This document shows, piece after piece, positions 1-10,271 of a DNA stretch of 64,000 nucleotides. The notes under the pieces are model-generated. The model saw nothing but the letters and a program-made list of their open reading frames with translations, had not been told where the DNA came from and made no database searches. The stretch comes from Siderastrea radians (Eukaryota > Cnidaria > Anthozoa > Scleractinia > Rhizangiidae), in assembly GCA_964017195.1 (NCBI GenBank), contig OZ024894.1, positions 6,751,537 through 6,815,536 of the forward strand, given 5' to 3'. Within the stretch, counting starts at the first letter, position 1; the number at the start of each line of letters is the position of its first letter. The position numbers and the translations under genes were made by a program.

Positions 1-375
1 GAGTACATTTTCTTTATTTTATTGAAAAGAAGGTAAAATTTTATTTCGTCGAGCGCTTTTATTCCACGTTATTTTAAACTCCATACAAAGTCTTATAGAG
101 CGCTCAAATTTCCAACGGCCTAAATTGTAACACAACACCGCGCACTTCAAGTAGTCACGTCCCACTCGATACGCTTACATAAATCACTCATACGCTTACA
201 TAAATCATTTATTCGATCGATTTCTCGAATCGTGAGTTTGGGACGCCTGTGCCGATACCAAGCACAGGATGCAAAGGAGATGCTGCTGTACCCTATTCGT
301 CACGACCTTGGATTAGGGTATGAATACTACTATTACTACTATGAATACTACTATTAGGGTATGAATACTACTACT
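1..375. other. No gene seen; short direct repeats
   Basis: No coding exon is recognised. A 19-bp unit with core CATACGCTTACATAAATCA occurs twice in tandem near 169-208. A block containing TTAGGGTATGAATACTACTA is repeated near 313-375, just before the retrotransposon fragment begins. Confidence 0.4.
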
Positions 376-687
376 ACTCAAACTCGCAGAAGCAATGATT
401 TACACCTTCCTCGCGTGCGTACCAATTGGGGCAAGCAAACTTTCATCTATCAAGCCTCTAAGGACTGGAACAACCTAGACAATGACATTAAAAACAGCAA
501 ATCATTGCCTTCATTTAAGGCAAAACTTAAAACTTTTTAAATTATGCTAATTGTTAAAGTATTTTAAATTAGTTTTATATTGTAATATCTATTTTTATCT
601 CTTTTCTTAGTTGTTAATTTTTTATTTTTATTATAATTTGCAGGGCCCCACTGAAAACCGCCAAGGCGAGTGGGCTCCCTGGTTAAA

Positions 688-747
<60 letters not shown>

Positions 748-755
748 TACTACTA
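376..755 (+). mobile_element. 3' end of a 5'-truncated non-LTR (CR1/L2-like) retrotransposon
   Basis: The reading frame from about 379 to the TAA at 538-540 encodes the C-terminal end of a reverse-transcriptase polyprotein. It carries the WNNLD...SLPSFKAKLK motif, close in pattern to the WNNLD and VFKRMLKN end of the longer retrotransposon at 30-31 kb. About 140 bp of AT-rich 3' UTR follow, then a conserved-looking tail (GGGCCCCACTGAAAACCGCC, near 643) and an (ATT)n run. A 5'-truncated copy ending in a microsatellite tail is the usual product of target-primed reverse transcription. All enzymatic domains are missing, so this is a dead fragment. The 5' truncation point near 376 is uncertain. 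Confidence 0.75.
686..750 (+). repeat. (ATT)n microsatellite, retrotransposon tail
   Basis: About twenty ATT units run from 686 and decay into ACT units near 744-753. The run directly follows the retrotransposon 3' end and directly precedes coding-like sequence, so it marks the insertion junction. Open frames reading through it as long tyrosine or asparagine runs are artefacts. Confidence 0.9.
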
Positions 756-756
756 T

Positions 757-2033
757 AACAATGACCCAGAGTCAATGCATCGCAATCTGAAGATGCGTCA
801 AGATTACAAGGCATCCGACATGCCCACCGTTGTGGACAATATTCGTAAAGAGAAGGACGCCCAGGCAGCTTTTGTTGAAGACGCCATAATTGGTGTAGGG
901 CCTTATCAGTTGGCTCCTCCTTACAAGCATCTTCAAGTAGACGCTCATGTGTGGACCTACCAATGGTCACAAAGGCAACGGGACCACCATCTGAGAAAGT
1001 TCCACGAATCAAGTGTGCCAAGGAGGGAACATACTGCTTGCGAGCAACTCCAGGACATTTCTGTTACTGACAGTCCGCGCAAGGCCGTAATTGTTATTGA
1101 TGACGAGTCAAGTCCAAGTGCAAGTCAGCAGAATGCCTCCCAGGGTGGACTTTTCCTTCCATTTACAGAGGCTGGATTGTCCACGGATGAGAGATCTGAT
1201 CAAAACGATTCTTTCTCTAGTTATGAACTGTCTTTGCCATTTTCTGAAACAGGCCTATCGCCAGTTTACAGAGAGGCATATGACAAAGCTGCCCGACTGT
1301 GTATGAGTAACGACGTTGTAAAAGCTCCAAGAAAACATGTGGGGTTCCTAACGGAAAGCGACTCAGGAAGTGCACCAAACTTTGTGGAAATAAAGAAAGG
1401 TGGTTGCTGTGTTTGTCACTGTCGCGCGTATAAAGTTTCTTCCGTATGTTCCCATGCCCTAGCTGTAGCGCACGTAGCTGGATGTTTAGACGAGTACCTT
1501 GTCTGGTATCACACTAAAAGTGGGGGGGCGCCAACCTGACGGCAACAGCATCAGTAACTGCCCCGAAGAATTCGGGGATGAAACCGGGGCAGACCAAGCG
1601 ACAACGATCCAACAGAAAGAAAAGTAGCGAGCGACAGAAGGAAGATTACTCGGAAAGGCGGCCATATACACACTGTTCAGATGATGGCCAAGTGTACACG
1701 CTGAAGTGGCTCTCGACGTCTACTGCACGTGTCTGCTATGGGTGTGGAGGACAACTCAGAGAAAGTACTTCCAACGTACCAGCTGCCCCTTTCGATGTCG
1801 TTTTGACGACGAAGGAGCACAGATCCTGGTTTGACAGAAACAGCAACAAGATGAACATAACAACCAAGCCTGAATCCACGCACTATCACATCAATCCAGT
1901 TTGTGTTCGCAAGAAGAATTCGTCTTTCGAGGCAACAAAACATCTGCATGTCAGCGCCGAGGATCGTGAGAAACTCCTGCCATGTCACAAGCAGCTGCTT
2001 CTACAACAGAGTTTAAATATCCTTATTCAATAA
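757..2033 (+). pseudogene. SWIM zinc-finger protein remnant, interrupted and frameshifted
   Basis: Two collinear open stretches (757-1539 and about 1530-2033) form one broken gene. The first ends in a SWIM-type zinc finger near 1408-1455: the pattern CHC, eight residues, then CSH fits CxCxnCxH, a putative DNA- or protein-binding motif found in MULE transposases and ZSWIM proteins. The second stretch is basic (KRQRSNRKKSSERQK) and later has a CYGCGG motif. They lie in different frames, and the switch maps to a run of seven G at 1522-1528; a one-base change there would join them, and the second frame is open upstream past its first ATG at 1578. The 5' end is cut by the retrotransposon tail at about 755, so the true start is missing. 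Whether the gene was cellular or transposon-derived is not decided by the sequence; a homopolymer sequencing error is also possible. Confidence 0.6.
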
Positions 2034-2487
2034 GTAACTGACATGGGCATGTCCAAAGACGTATTTCAGCTTAGGGCATGTCGGTGTAGGTATTGTCGTT
2101 ATATGTTTGTGTACTAACAACGGTTGTGCACATTCTGTTTTGTGTTTATGTTTGCGTTTGGTTTCTGTTTTGTCGTAGTGGGCTCACTTGATTAGGCCAG
2201 GTGTTGCATGGGGTACCACTTCTACTTGAAAGAGCCCTGTCGGGCTCATTAAATTTTAGACTTTCCAATGCGGCCCTTGTTGAAATGTCATTGAAACACA
2301 ATATCTACCTTTCTCAGTAGAATATGCTGTTGATTTCAAAATATATATTTATATAAAAACAAAAGCAAAAGAAACAGTCACGCATGAAAATAATTTTTCC
2401 CTTCAACTTTTTCCATATATTAAGTCTATTCAAAGAAGGCACTATTTCAAGTAAAAGCGATAAAGGATTGTTAATCAAAAATTAAAT
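2034..2487. other. Non-coding flank of the SWIM remnant
   Basis: AT-rich sequence without a convincing gene. It holds a small stem-loop, GAGCCCTGTCGGGCTC near 2231, which may belong to an old 3' UTR. Nothing else is recognised. Confidence 0.35.
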
Positions 2488-2697
2488 GTAAAGCCGGAAG
2501 ATCCTCACAGTTATTAACGCAACTTATGCAGTTGCGAAAAGAAAGCCTGAAAAAATCAGGCTTGCCGGGATTCGAACCCTGACCTCTGCGATACCGGTGC
2601 AGCGCTCTAACCAATTGAGCTAACAAGCCAACTGGGAGCTGGTCATTAAATTGGTTCGTAATATACCCGGGAAAGATGAAGATGATATTATGAATGT
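2488..2697 (-). mobile_element. tRNA-derived SINE copy 1
   Basis: Read on the minus strand: flank with CCCGGGTATATTACG, then a tRNA-like head (2559-2629), then a body with a GCCTGATTTTTTCAGGC hairpin and a GCAACTGCATAAGTTGC hairpin. The same module occurs four times within 1.6 kb in both orientations, as expected of a dispersed or locally amplified SINE. Confidence 0.75.
2559..2629 (-). other. tRNA-Thr(GGT)-like SINE head
   Basis: The sequence folds as a cloverleaf: D arm GCTC...GAGC, anticodon arm CTGCA-CCGGTAT-CGCAG giving anticodon GGT, and T loop TTCGAAT. It has C rather than U at position 33, an A-C mismatch closing the anticodon stem, and an acceptor stem that pairs only when shifted by one base. 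These defects argue for a SINE promoter head (A and B boxes) and against a working tRNA gene. Confidence 0.65.
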
Positions 2698-2885
2698 CCA
2701 AGTGCAAGTCAGCAGAATGCCTCCCAGGGTGGACTTTTCCTTCCATTTACAGAATTGTCCACGGATGAAAGATGAAAGATCTGATCAAAACGATTCTTTC
2801 TCTAGTTATGAACTGTCTTTGCCATTTTCTGAAACAGGCCTGTCGCCAGTTTACAGAGGGGCATATGACAAAGCTGCCCGACTGG
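2698..2885 (+). pseudogene. Duplicated fragment of the SWIM gene between two SINEs
   Basis: This segment repeats about 1107-1296 of the SWIM remnant at high identity, from the CCAAGTGCAAGTCAGCAG start to GACAAAGCTGCCCGACTG. It differs by an 8-bp loss near the CATTTACAGA site, an inserted GAAAGAT unit and a few substitutions. It sits exactly between two minus-strand SINE copies, which suggests capture during local SINE rearrangement or template switching. It has no independent coding role that can be seen. Confidence 0.8.
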
Positions 2886-3106
2886 AAGATCCTCGCAGTT
2901 ATTAACGCAACTTATGCAGTTGCGAAAAGAAAGCCTGAAAAAATCAGGCTTGCCGGGATTCGAACCCTGACCTCTGCGATACCGGTGCAGCGCTCTAACC
3001 AATTGAGCTAACGAGCCAACTGGGAGCTGGTCATTAAATTGGTTCGTGATATACCCAGGAAAGATGAAAATGAAATTATGAATATATGAAATTCATATAT
3101 TTGACC
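2886..3106 (-). mobile_element. tRNA-derived SINE copy 2
   Basis: Same module as copy 1, with tRNA-like head 2947-3017 on the minus strand (anticodon GGT; the first stem begins GGCTCGT instead of GGCTTGT). It abuts an inverted copy at about 3106, producing a near-perfect palindrome around 3070-3150 built from ATATGAATTTCATATATTC. Confidence 0.75.
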
Positions 3107-3360
3107 TGCGCAGTTCAAATATATGAATTTCATATATTCATAATTTCATCTTCATCTTTCCCGGGTATATTACGAACCAATTTAATGACCAGTTCCCAGT
3201 TGGCTTGTTAGCTCAATTGGTTAGAGCGCTGCACCGGTATCGCAGAGGTCAGGGTTCGAATCCCGGCAAGCCTGATTTTTTCAGGCTTTCTTTTCGCAAC
3301 TGCATAAGTTGCGTTAATAACTGCGAGAATCTTCTTTACATTTAATTCTTCATTCCGCAG
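3107..3360 (+). mobile_element. tRNA-derived SINE copy 3
   Basis: Plus-strand copy with tRNA-like head 3202-3272, followed by both body hairpins. The next head starts 247 bp downstream, so copies 3 and 4 form a head-to-tail tandem with a 247-bp period. Confidence 0.75.
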
Positions 3361-4052
3361 TTCAAATATGTGAATTTCATATATTCATAATTCCATCTTC
3401 ATCTTTCCCGGGTATATCACGAACCAATTTAATGGCCAGCTCCCAGTTGGCTCGTTAGCTCAATTGGTTAGAACGCTGCACCGGTATCGCAGAGGTCAGG
3501 GTTCGAATCCTGCGCTCAGTCTCCAGCCGTGAGTGTCTCGATGCGCCCGCGATTCTCGCCACCTTCACGGCTGGGCGCACGGGTTTAGTTATTGTTTAAA
3601 CTGAACAATCAGAGACAAGCCCCCTGAAATTTGCGGGGCAGAAGGTGCGGCATAATTTAGCGGGATTTCGTCTTTCTCTTGAAATGTCACACTTTTAGGA
3701 GGCGTTTCAGGAAATACTTTTCGCATTTCGCTTTTTCTCAAGACAATACAAAAAAAACAATGAAATTTATGCAATCGACGTGTGGATTGTCTGCATAATT
3801 ATTAAAATTGTAATGACGTCACGGACATGCAACCAAACCCGTGCGCCCAGCCGTGAAAGTGGCGAGAATCGCGGGCGCATCGAGACACTCACGGCTGGAG
3901 ACTGAGCCTATTCGAATCCCGTCAAGCCTGATTTTTTCAGGCTTTCTTTTCGCAACTGCATAAGTTGCGTTAATAACTGCGAGGATCTTCTTTACATCTA
4001 ATTCTTTATTCCGCAGTTCAAATATATGAATTTCATATATTCATAATTTCGA
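3361..4052 (+). mobile_element. tRNA-derived SINE copy 4, split by a MITE
   Basis: The head begins at 3449. It is cut in its T arm (TTCGAATCC) at 3510 and resumes at 3911 with a second TTCGAATCC followed by CGTCAAGCC and the usual body. Removing the 400-bp insert and one 9-bp duplicate restores a SINE very like copy 3. Confidence 0.8.
3511..3910. mobile_element. 400-bp MITE with 9-bp target duplication (Mutator-like?)
   Basis: The element has long terminal inverted repeats of about 75 bp, both ends reading GCTCAGTCTCCAGCCGTGAG inward after three non-matching bases. It is flanked by identical 9-bp direct repeats TTCGAATCC (3502-3510 and 3911-3919). Long inverted repeats with a 9-bp duplication are typical of Mutator-like non-autonomous elements; the superfamily is an inference. 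No transposase frame is present. Confidence 0.85.
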
Positions 4053-6259
4053 TTGTTAATCAAGTGACGTTGGTTAATGGTACAGTGCCCAGGAAGAGGT
4101 ACTCCCACCAATGTAGGATAATTGTGTGCTGCAAAGTTCCTTTTTAAGAAAATTAGGCCTACGAGTTAGCTCATAAAAAACCTGTGGAAGAATTATGCAT
4201 GGCAAGCAATTTCATACAACATCATGTTTTGAACAGGGCAGGCACAAATGCGGGGAATTCGGTCAGAATTACATTCTCAACAATGAAATAAGTAGACTGC
4301 GAGCAGTACTTTATTTTCCTTTCTTAAATCTGAGTTAGTGGGTGCCGCTCGTAAAACGCGAGCGACGCGCTGGGAGGGATGCCGCGAGAAGCGAGGGTAT
4401 CAGCCTGAGATGATGACTGATGCCAATCAATCAATCATTCATTTGCTCTCATCAGTAATGGTTTAGGAGCTGACCATTTGATGTTGAGGGGAGGGGGGTA
4501 AGTGAGTGTATATATTATTATAATCCTACAAACAGACTTGGAACGAAAAGCAAATCTTGCATGGAGTTAACGGTCTTAGAAAAAAAAGGATCACAATAGT
4601 TGGCTTAGAAAGATAAACAAATTATTGCCCAAACAAAATCACCCACCCCACCCCCAACAAAATCAAACAAAATCACCCACCCCTCCCCCAACAAAATCAC
4701 CCACCCTACCCCCCTCCTCAAAAATCCTGTGGTCGGCCTCTTACAGAAGAAAAATAAGAGAATGCTCGCAATCAGAAATAAGTGCAATGTTGTCCTACCT
4801 TGGTTTATTCGTTCTTTTCAGGTCAGAAAAATGAAACAATTCAAAGTTCCCCAAATGAAGACAACCGTATAACGGCGGCTTTCGAAGTTTCCTCGCAGTT
4901 CCTGAACAACTTTATCATCGGTAAAATCTGCCATAATTTGCTTCTTGATAGAAGAACATTGCTGGTCAATTTCCCCAAGTCTCCTTGTAAAGTTTACATC
5001 CAAAACCTCAATATTTCATCGCAAATATAATGCCTTACGAGTTGTTTTCACGGCTCCCAGTCGGTTAAAAATCGGTCGAAATCTGTTATCCCCGGGTCGG
5101 CATCGAAATCCATTCTTTTTCCTGAGCCAGTCACTTCTGGAAATACCGACGAAGTAAAAGGCTTACCTTTTCACCCACAGTTAACGTCGGCCGCCATGTT
5201 GAAATGAAAGTGTTTAATTTTATGTTCAGCTTACATGACAGGATTTACTTTCCAAAAACTCCGCTGTACTGTTTGAATATAATTTTCAGGCTGTATTTCT
5301 ACGCGTGACAATAAGTTGAGTATTTAAGGTGCATCTCATACTGTTTAGATTATCTTCAGAAACTATTTAACAAGTAAAAAGTAATGTTTACACTGACCAC
5401 TTGCTTCCTCACGTTTGTTAAAGAAAAGTGACTTGGGGTACTCAGGTATATTAGTGACGGGAATGTGGGAATGAAGACAAATTGTTATACCAAAAAAATT
5501 CGTAAGGCCAAAACCATACCCTAAAAAATGCCCATCGCCCTAGATCTTAACTCAAAGAAACGTCCTTTTTTTCTTTGCCACAAAATCAATTTACCCAAGA
5601 AAAGGCACCGCACCCGTCACTATTATTCCAAAGAGAGCCCCCCCCCCCGGATTCATCTCTGTGCTCAGTTTCGGCGATTAAATATGAAGAGCCAGCTACA
5701 AAATGAATAGGATTTACAGCAGACCAGTTAAATTTTTCTAATGATAGCTTTCAGGACATCTCCCAGCAATAATTGCTTAAGCCACCTTGAAAAACGCCCG
5801 AAAAGGGGACTTCAATACGAAACGGGTTGGCCAGTACGGTGTTTAAGACGGAACGCCAATGCTTTTACCGACTGAAGTTCGCTTAGTGCTGCGAGTAAGG
5901 AAGTAAATAAAGCAGAAGAAAGAAACGGCGTTTTCAGAATTAAAATTCAGTAATAGCTTATCTGACTGCCTGTTTTCCAATGATATCTTTTAGGGGTCAG
6001 ATAAGCTTGAGCCACACCAGTGAACTCGCTTACACAGCTGTTATCCAGAGAAATCCGTAATAGTTACACGACTAACAAGCTTCGGAATCGCACCACAACC
6101 TATTCAAACGAACAAGAAGAGACACGAATGTTGCTAAGTTCAGCCTTCAAAGCAACGGCCTATAAAGGCTTTCTTTTAAAGGGTCATTCTTGAAGCGTAC
6201 CAAGCGGCAAGCACGCGATGTGGAAACAGCGGAGTTTGCTCAAGGTTAGTTTAAAAATG
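4053..6259. other. No gene recognised; low-complexity patches
   Basis: Open frames here are short and resemble nothing known. Visible patches are a pyrimidine-rich array of AAAATCACCCACCC-type units at about 4635-4715, a C10 run at 5640-5649, and near 5510 a phrase, GGCCAAAACCATACCCT, that recurs at 35.4-35.6 kb and 49.77 kb. A possible exon on either strand cannot be excluded. Confidence 0.4.
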
Positions 6260-6279
6260 AATTAGGAAAGGTCAGCATG

Positions 6280-6442
6280 TTGAGTCTGCAAGTCTGCAAA
6301 TCTGCAGGTCTGCAAGTCTGCAGGTCTGCAAGTCTGCAGGTCTGCAAGTCTGCAGGTCTGCAAGTCTGCAAGTCTGCAAGTCTGCAGGTCTGCAAGTCTG
6401 CACGTCTGCAAGTCTGCACGTCTGCAAGTCTGCAGTCTGCAT
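6280..6442. repeat. 8-bp minisatellite, TCTGCAAG/TCTGCAGG
   Basis: About twenty tandem 8-mers alternate between TCTGCAAG, TCTGCAGG and rare variants (AAATCTGC, CACGTCTG). Because 8 is not a multiple of 3, all frames cycle through the same 8-codon pattern. Open frames on both strands therefore contain repetitive Leu/Gln/Val/Cys peptides; these are not genes. Confidence 0.9.
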
Positions 6443-6542
6443 GTGTCGCACACCGGTTCGGGCATTGGGCAAACTCGCCGTTTTGCCCAAACTACAGTCG
6501 CCTGTACAGCGACAGAGCCTTGCCAAGCACATCCAGCGCTAC

Positions 6543-8616
6543 CGCCAGCAAGTAGTGAAACATTTAACAGACTTGGAACAGATGAGTATTTCAATGTTGT
6601 TGTAGATTTGTGTTCTCATGATCAGACTGTTGGGATTGAAGAAAGAGACTTATTGGAACGTAGTTATGAGAACTATTTAGAAGGCTCTGAATCAGTCATT
6701 GTTAAGGGTAGGCTTAGAGTTAATGCTGATTTTTGGGAAAGCATTGGTGCTTCCCAGTTTATCCTCAGCGTTGTTAAGGAAGGTTATAAGATACCGTTTT
6801 ACTATACTCCTACGCCAGTTATTCTTCATAATAATAATAAATAATATAAGTCTGCCTTACAGAATTCTGATTTTGTTCTCCGGTGTAATTACCGAACTTC
6901 TTAAAGTTAGTTCGGTCGTGGAGTGTCCTTTTCCGCCGGTGGTTGTTAATCCCCTGTCAGTTTCTATTCAACCCAACGGGAAGAAAAGGCTTATATTAGA
7001 TCTTAGGCACGTTAATTTTTTTTTTGTCAAGAAGCCTAAGATTAAGTTTGAAGATGAGAAAGCGTTCCTCGAGTGTTTGATAGCCAGGCCTTGCGCTTGG
7101 GCTTGCTCGTTTGAGATCAAATCGGGTTTATCATCATATTGAGATTTTTGAATCCGATCAACAATTTTTGGGTTTTGCGTGGGTTTTTGAGGGCGTTACC
7201 AAATATTTCAAATTTACGGTTTTACCGTTTGGGCTGTCTGTGGGTCCATATATTTTTTCAAAAGTTATGAGACCGTTAGATAAATATTGGCGTTCTAAGG
7301 CCATCAACATTGTTGTGCTTTTGGATGATGGCATTTCTGCAGCCCAAAGTTTTTCTAAATGTGAAGAGCACTCACTGCTTGTTAAGTCGGATCTTTTCAA
7401 ATCCGGGTTTATTTCCAACAAAGACAAGTGTCAGTGGGTCCCTATTTAGGTCATTTGCTGGCTGGCTATTTTTTGGGATTTCAAGAACAATTGTATGTTC
7501 ATACCATTGGGAAAGATTTCAGGGATCCTTGATGAAGTGGTTGAAATTATGTCTTGCAAGAGAGTTTCTGCAAGGAAACTTGCTCGTGTTACGGGGAGAA
7601 TTATTTCTAATTTTTTGTCTTTGTAAGCTCATGACTAAAGCTATGCATCGGTTAATTGAATGCAGAAGAGGCTGGGATGCACAGGTTGTTTTAGACTCTG
7701 ATGTGCTTGTGGGACTCACATTTTGGCGCGAGCAGCTCAGTGCAGAACTTAAATTCCAGACCTATATGGAGGAAACATGTTTTACCTTCTCGGGTTGTTT
7801 ATTCCGATGCTAGTGCAGTTGGTTGCGCCGCCTTTATTTCCATGAACGGTAAACCAGTTTCATGCGATTGAGATGAAACAAAGCGCAACGTGGAGAGAGC
7901 TTGTGTGTGTTAAACGCGCTTTGCAGAGTTTTGCTAATTTGCTCAAAGGAAGTCATGTGAAGTGGTATACAGATAATAAGGGTGTAGCCTCCATTGTTAA
8001 GTCTGGTAGCAGTAAGGTTCACCTGCACAAGTTGGCAATGGAAATTTTTTCGCTTTCTAAGGAACACAATGTAATCATTGATATTGAGTGGATCCCGCGT
8101 TCAGAGAATGAAGTTGCTGACTATTTGAGTAAAATTGTCGATTTTGATGACTGGAGTGTTAAAGATTCTTATTTCCGGGCTGTATATTCCATCTTGGGCC
8201 CCTTCACTGTCGACTGTTTTGCCAGTTCCGTTAATGCTAAAGTTCCTAGGTTTTATTCATTGTTTTTTCAAACCTGGCAGTTTGGGTGTTGATTCCCTCG
8301 CGTTTGACTGGGGTCGGGAAAACTGTTGGCTTGTTCCGTCGATCTATTTGATTCCTCGCGTCCTCATGCATTTTCTTTATTGTCAGTCTCGTGGTGTTTT
8401 GGTTGTCCCATTCTGGCCTTCGTCCCTGTTCTGGCCATATCTTATTCAGGAAGACGGCACGTTTAAGAGTTTTGTTGTGGATACTTTGTTCGTTCAAAAT
8501 GGGAGCGATGTTTTTGTCCAAGGGGCGAACAAAGAAACTTGTTTTGGCTCGTCTTCCTTTGGTACTCCAGTGTTGTTTTTGAAACTCGATGGCACCAGAA
8601 CTTCGTTAGTCCACTG
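6543..8616 (+). pseudogene. Reverse transcriptase-RNase H of the DIRS-like element
   Basis: A pre-RT segment (about 6555-6844, with VKGRLRVNADFWESIGA) leads into RT motifs: NGKKRLILDLRHVN near 6973-7014, then VLPFGLSVGPYIFSK near 7220-7265, then VLLDDG near 7314-7331 at the catalytic aspartates. RNase H follows (about 7790-8160) with YTDNKGVAS and IPRSENEVADYLSK. A further stretch to 8616 (LVVPFWPSSLFWP) is the conserved region after RNase H in this order. The residue before LDD is leucine where tyrosine or phenylalanine is usual. At least five frame shifts or stops separate the parts, so no functional enzyme is encoded. Confidence 0.75.
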
Positions 8617-8797
8617 GGACTAGAGAGTGTTTATGGTCCAATTCATTGTTTTCCACTGAAATTTTGGGCTTGGTATTGGCGTCTTATTATTGGTCCACTG
8701 GGACTACGATACGTTACATTGTGTGTTTTCGTTACTGGTTTGTTTATATTTTGGAAATATATCAGTCCACTTGGACTTTGTTTGGTCCACTGGGACC
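8608..8797. repeat. Four spaced mini-hairpins AGTCCACTGGGACT
   Basis: Near-identical 14-mers with the self-complementary form AGTCC-ACTG-GGACT occur at 8608-8621, 8692-8705, 8764-8777 and 8784-8797. Each can form a 5-bp stem with a 4-nt loop. They lie in the junction between the RNase H and recombinase regions. Function is unknown. Confidence 0.7.
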
Positions 8798-8880
8798 TTT
8801 TGTTTTTTGACGTAGGAACGCCACAGTTCTCGCAGAGGTTGGTTTTTAGTTATTTTTTGTTTTTTGTTTGTTCGTTACAA

Positions 8881-9866
8881 GATGTAAGGGCTTTATCAAC
8901 ATTGGTGGGTCGATTTAAGGATCCCGAGCTTAGTCGATTGGCAAGTTGTTTACCTTTGCGCTGTTTAGGAGCTAAAGCGGATTCCACTACGGAGCGCTGT
9001 TCAAGAGCTTTGAAAAGTTTGGAGTTTGGGCTGCTAGTTATAAGGAAATTAGCGATCTTCCATGTAATTATTTGTCTGCTGCTCCTTATTTAGAGTCCTT
9101 ACTTCAAAGCAATTCACCGTACTCGGCTTTAGAAGCCGCTGTGTACGGTATTCGCTGGGCGCATAATCTTTTCGGATTATCTAATCCTTGCGAGTCTAAT
9201 CTTGTTAAAGGTATCCAAGAATCAGCTAAGAGAAGTCTTTCTAGACCGATAGTTAAAAAAGAGCCTGTCACTCCCGATATGATATTTAATATATGTCAGA
9301 AGTAGGCATCGGTTTACGCTAGTTTGTCTGACTTACGCACTGCCGCCGTTTGTGTCACAGCTTACGCTGGGTTTTTACGCTTTAATGAATTGCCATATTT
9401 ACGCTGTTGCGATGTTAAATTTTGTGACGATAAATATGTTGAGCTGTTTATAGCTAAGAGCAAGACTGATATTTATAGAAATGGAAATGTTGTTATATTA
9501 GCCAAGACTGGTCATATAACTTGTCCATTTAGTTTGTTGAATAGATATGTTCAGGCTGCTGGTATTGATTTATCATCAAACTTAAAGCTTTTTCGTACAT
9601 TACATTTTGTAAGATCTTATGCATCTTATACTTTAAGGAGCACGGGTATCTCATATACCCGCGCTCGGGAGATTGTTTTGGATTCATTTTCTCAATTAGG
9701 TTTTCCTACTAAATTGTTTGGCCTCCATAGTCTTAGATCAGGAGGCGCTACTGCCGCTGCAAACGCAGGTGTTAACTCAAAGGGGCATAGTCACGCTATT
9801 TTAGTTCACTTTAAAAATCAAAAAATACGTCCTCACATCAATGAACACCCACAAATAATGGTCTAG
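8881..9866 (+). pseudogene. Tyrosine recombinase of the DIRS-like element
   Basis: An N-terminal core-binding region (about 8900-9300) is followed by the catalytic part. GFLRFNELPYLR near 9369-9404 carries the first catalytic arginine, KSKTD near 9458-9472 the beta-hairpin lysine, and HSLRSGGATAAANAG near 9726-9770 the HxxR box. The nucleophilic tyrosine that should follow about 30 residues later is not present in the open frame, which ends at 9866 with unrelated-looking residues. There is a frame change near 9020 and a stop at 9303-9305. The enzyme is therefore inactive as read. Confidence 0.75.
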
Positions 9867-10271
9867 TTTTGTTACCAAAGACTATATTACTTCACTGAAA
9901 CTATTTTCTGTCGTCTGTTGCTACGGATGGCACGGATGGAAATGGATTGCAATTGGAAAAAAATTAGACTAAACTTTTCAAATTCTTTCAGCGTGTTGAC
10001 ATTAAATTGATATTAAATGGTCATGGTTTGTTTTCTTTCAATGAAATTAAGTTAATATGTTCCTCTAAATGTTCAAACACAATGTTGGTCATGGATAAAG
10101 TTAGCTACCGTTAATTTTAGCACAGTTTTGACCAGAAACCTGCGAAATCTTCGTGACTGTGCTCCTTTAAGCGCCATGGTCGTTGGCGATCAGACAAAGC
10201 TAAGGATGGTTTGAAACTTTAGTTGTTTTCGTTTCCTTATTCTCTTTCTTTACTTCGATTATTGGGTTTGT
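9867..10271. other. Downstream non-coding part of the DIRS-like element
   Basis: AT-rich, no gene seen. Probably 3' untranslated sequence of the retrotransposon between its recombinase and its direct repeats. Confidence 0.4.

Noticed and set aside
670..760. Long tyrosine or asparagine tracts in open frames
   Set aside because: They are translations of the (ATT)n retrotransposon tail, not protein-coding sequence.
2559..3272. Functional threonine tRNA genes
   Set aside because: The heads carry C33, a mismatched anticodon stem and a misregistered acceptor stem, and are followed by a constant SINE body. They fit a SINE family better than tRNA genes.
3481..3910. CRISPR-like or tandem repeat array near the mirrored GCTCAGTCTCC sequences
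   Set aside because: There are only two inverted copies, at the termini of one element with a target duplication.
4780..5160. Short open frames as host exons
   Set aside because: No splice-consistent set, domain or repeat match could be found on either strand.
6262..6594. Overlapping repetitive ORFs on both strands (Leu-Gln-Val-Cys-type repeats)
   Set aside because: They arise from the 8-bp minisatellite, which keeps several frames open by chance.
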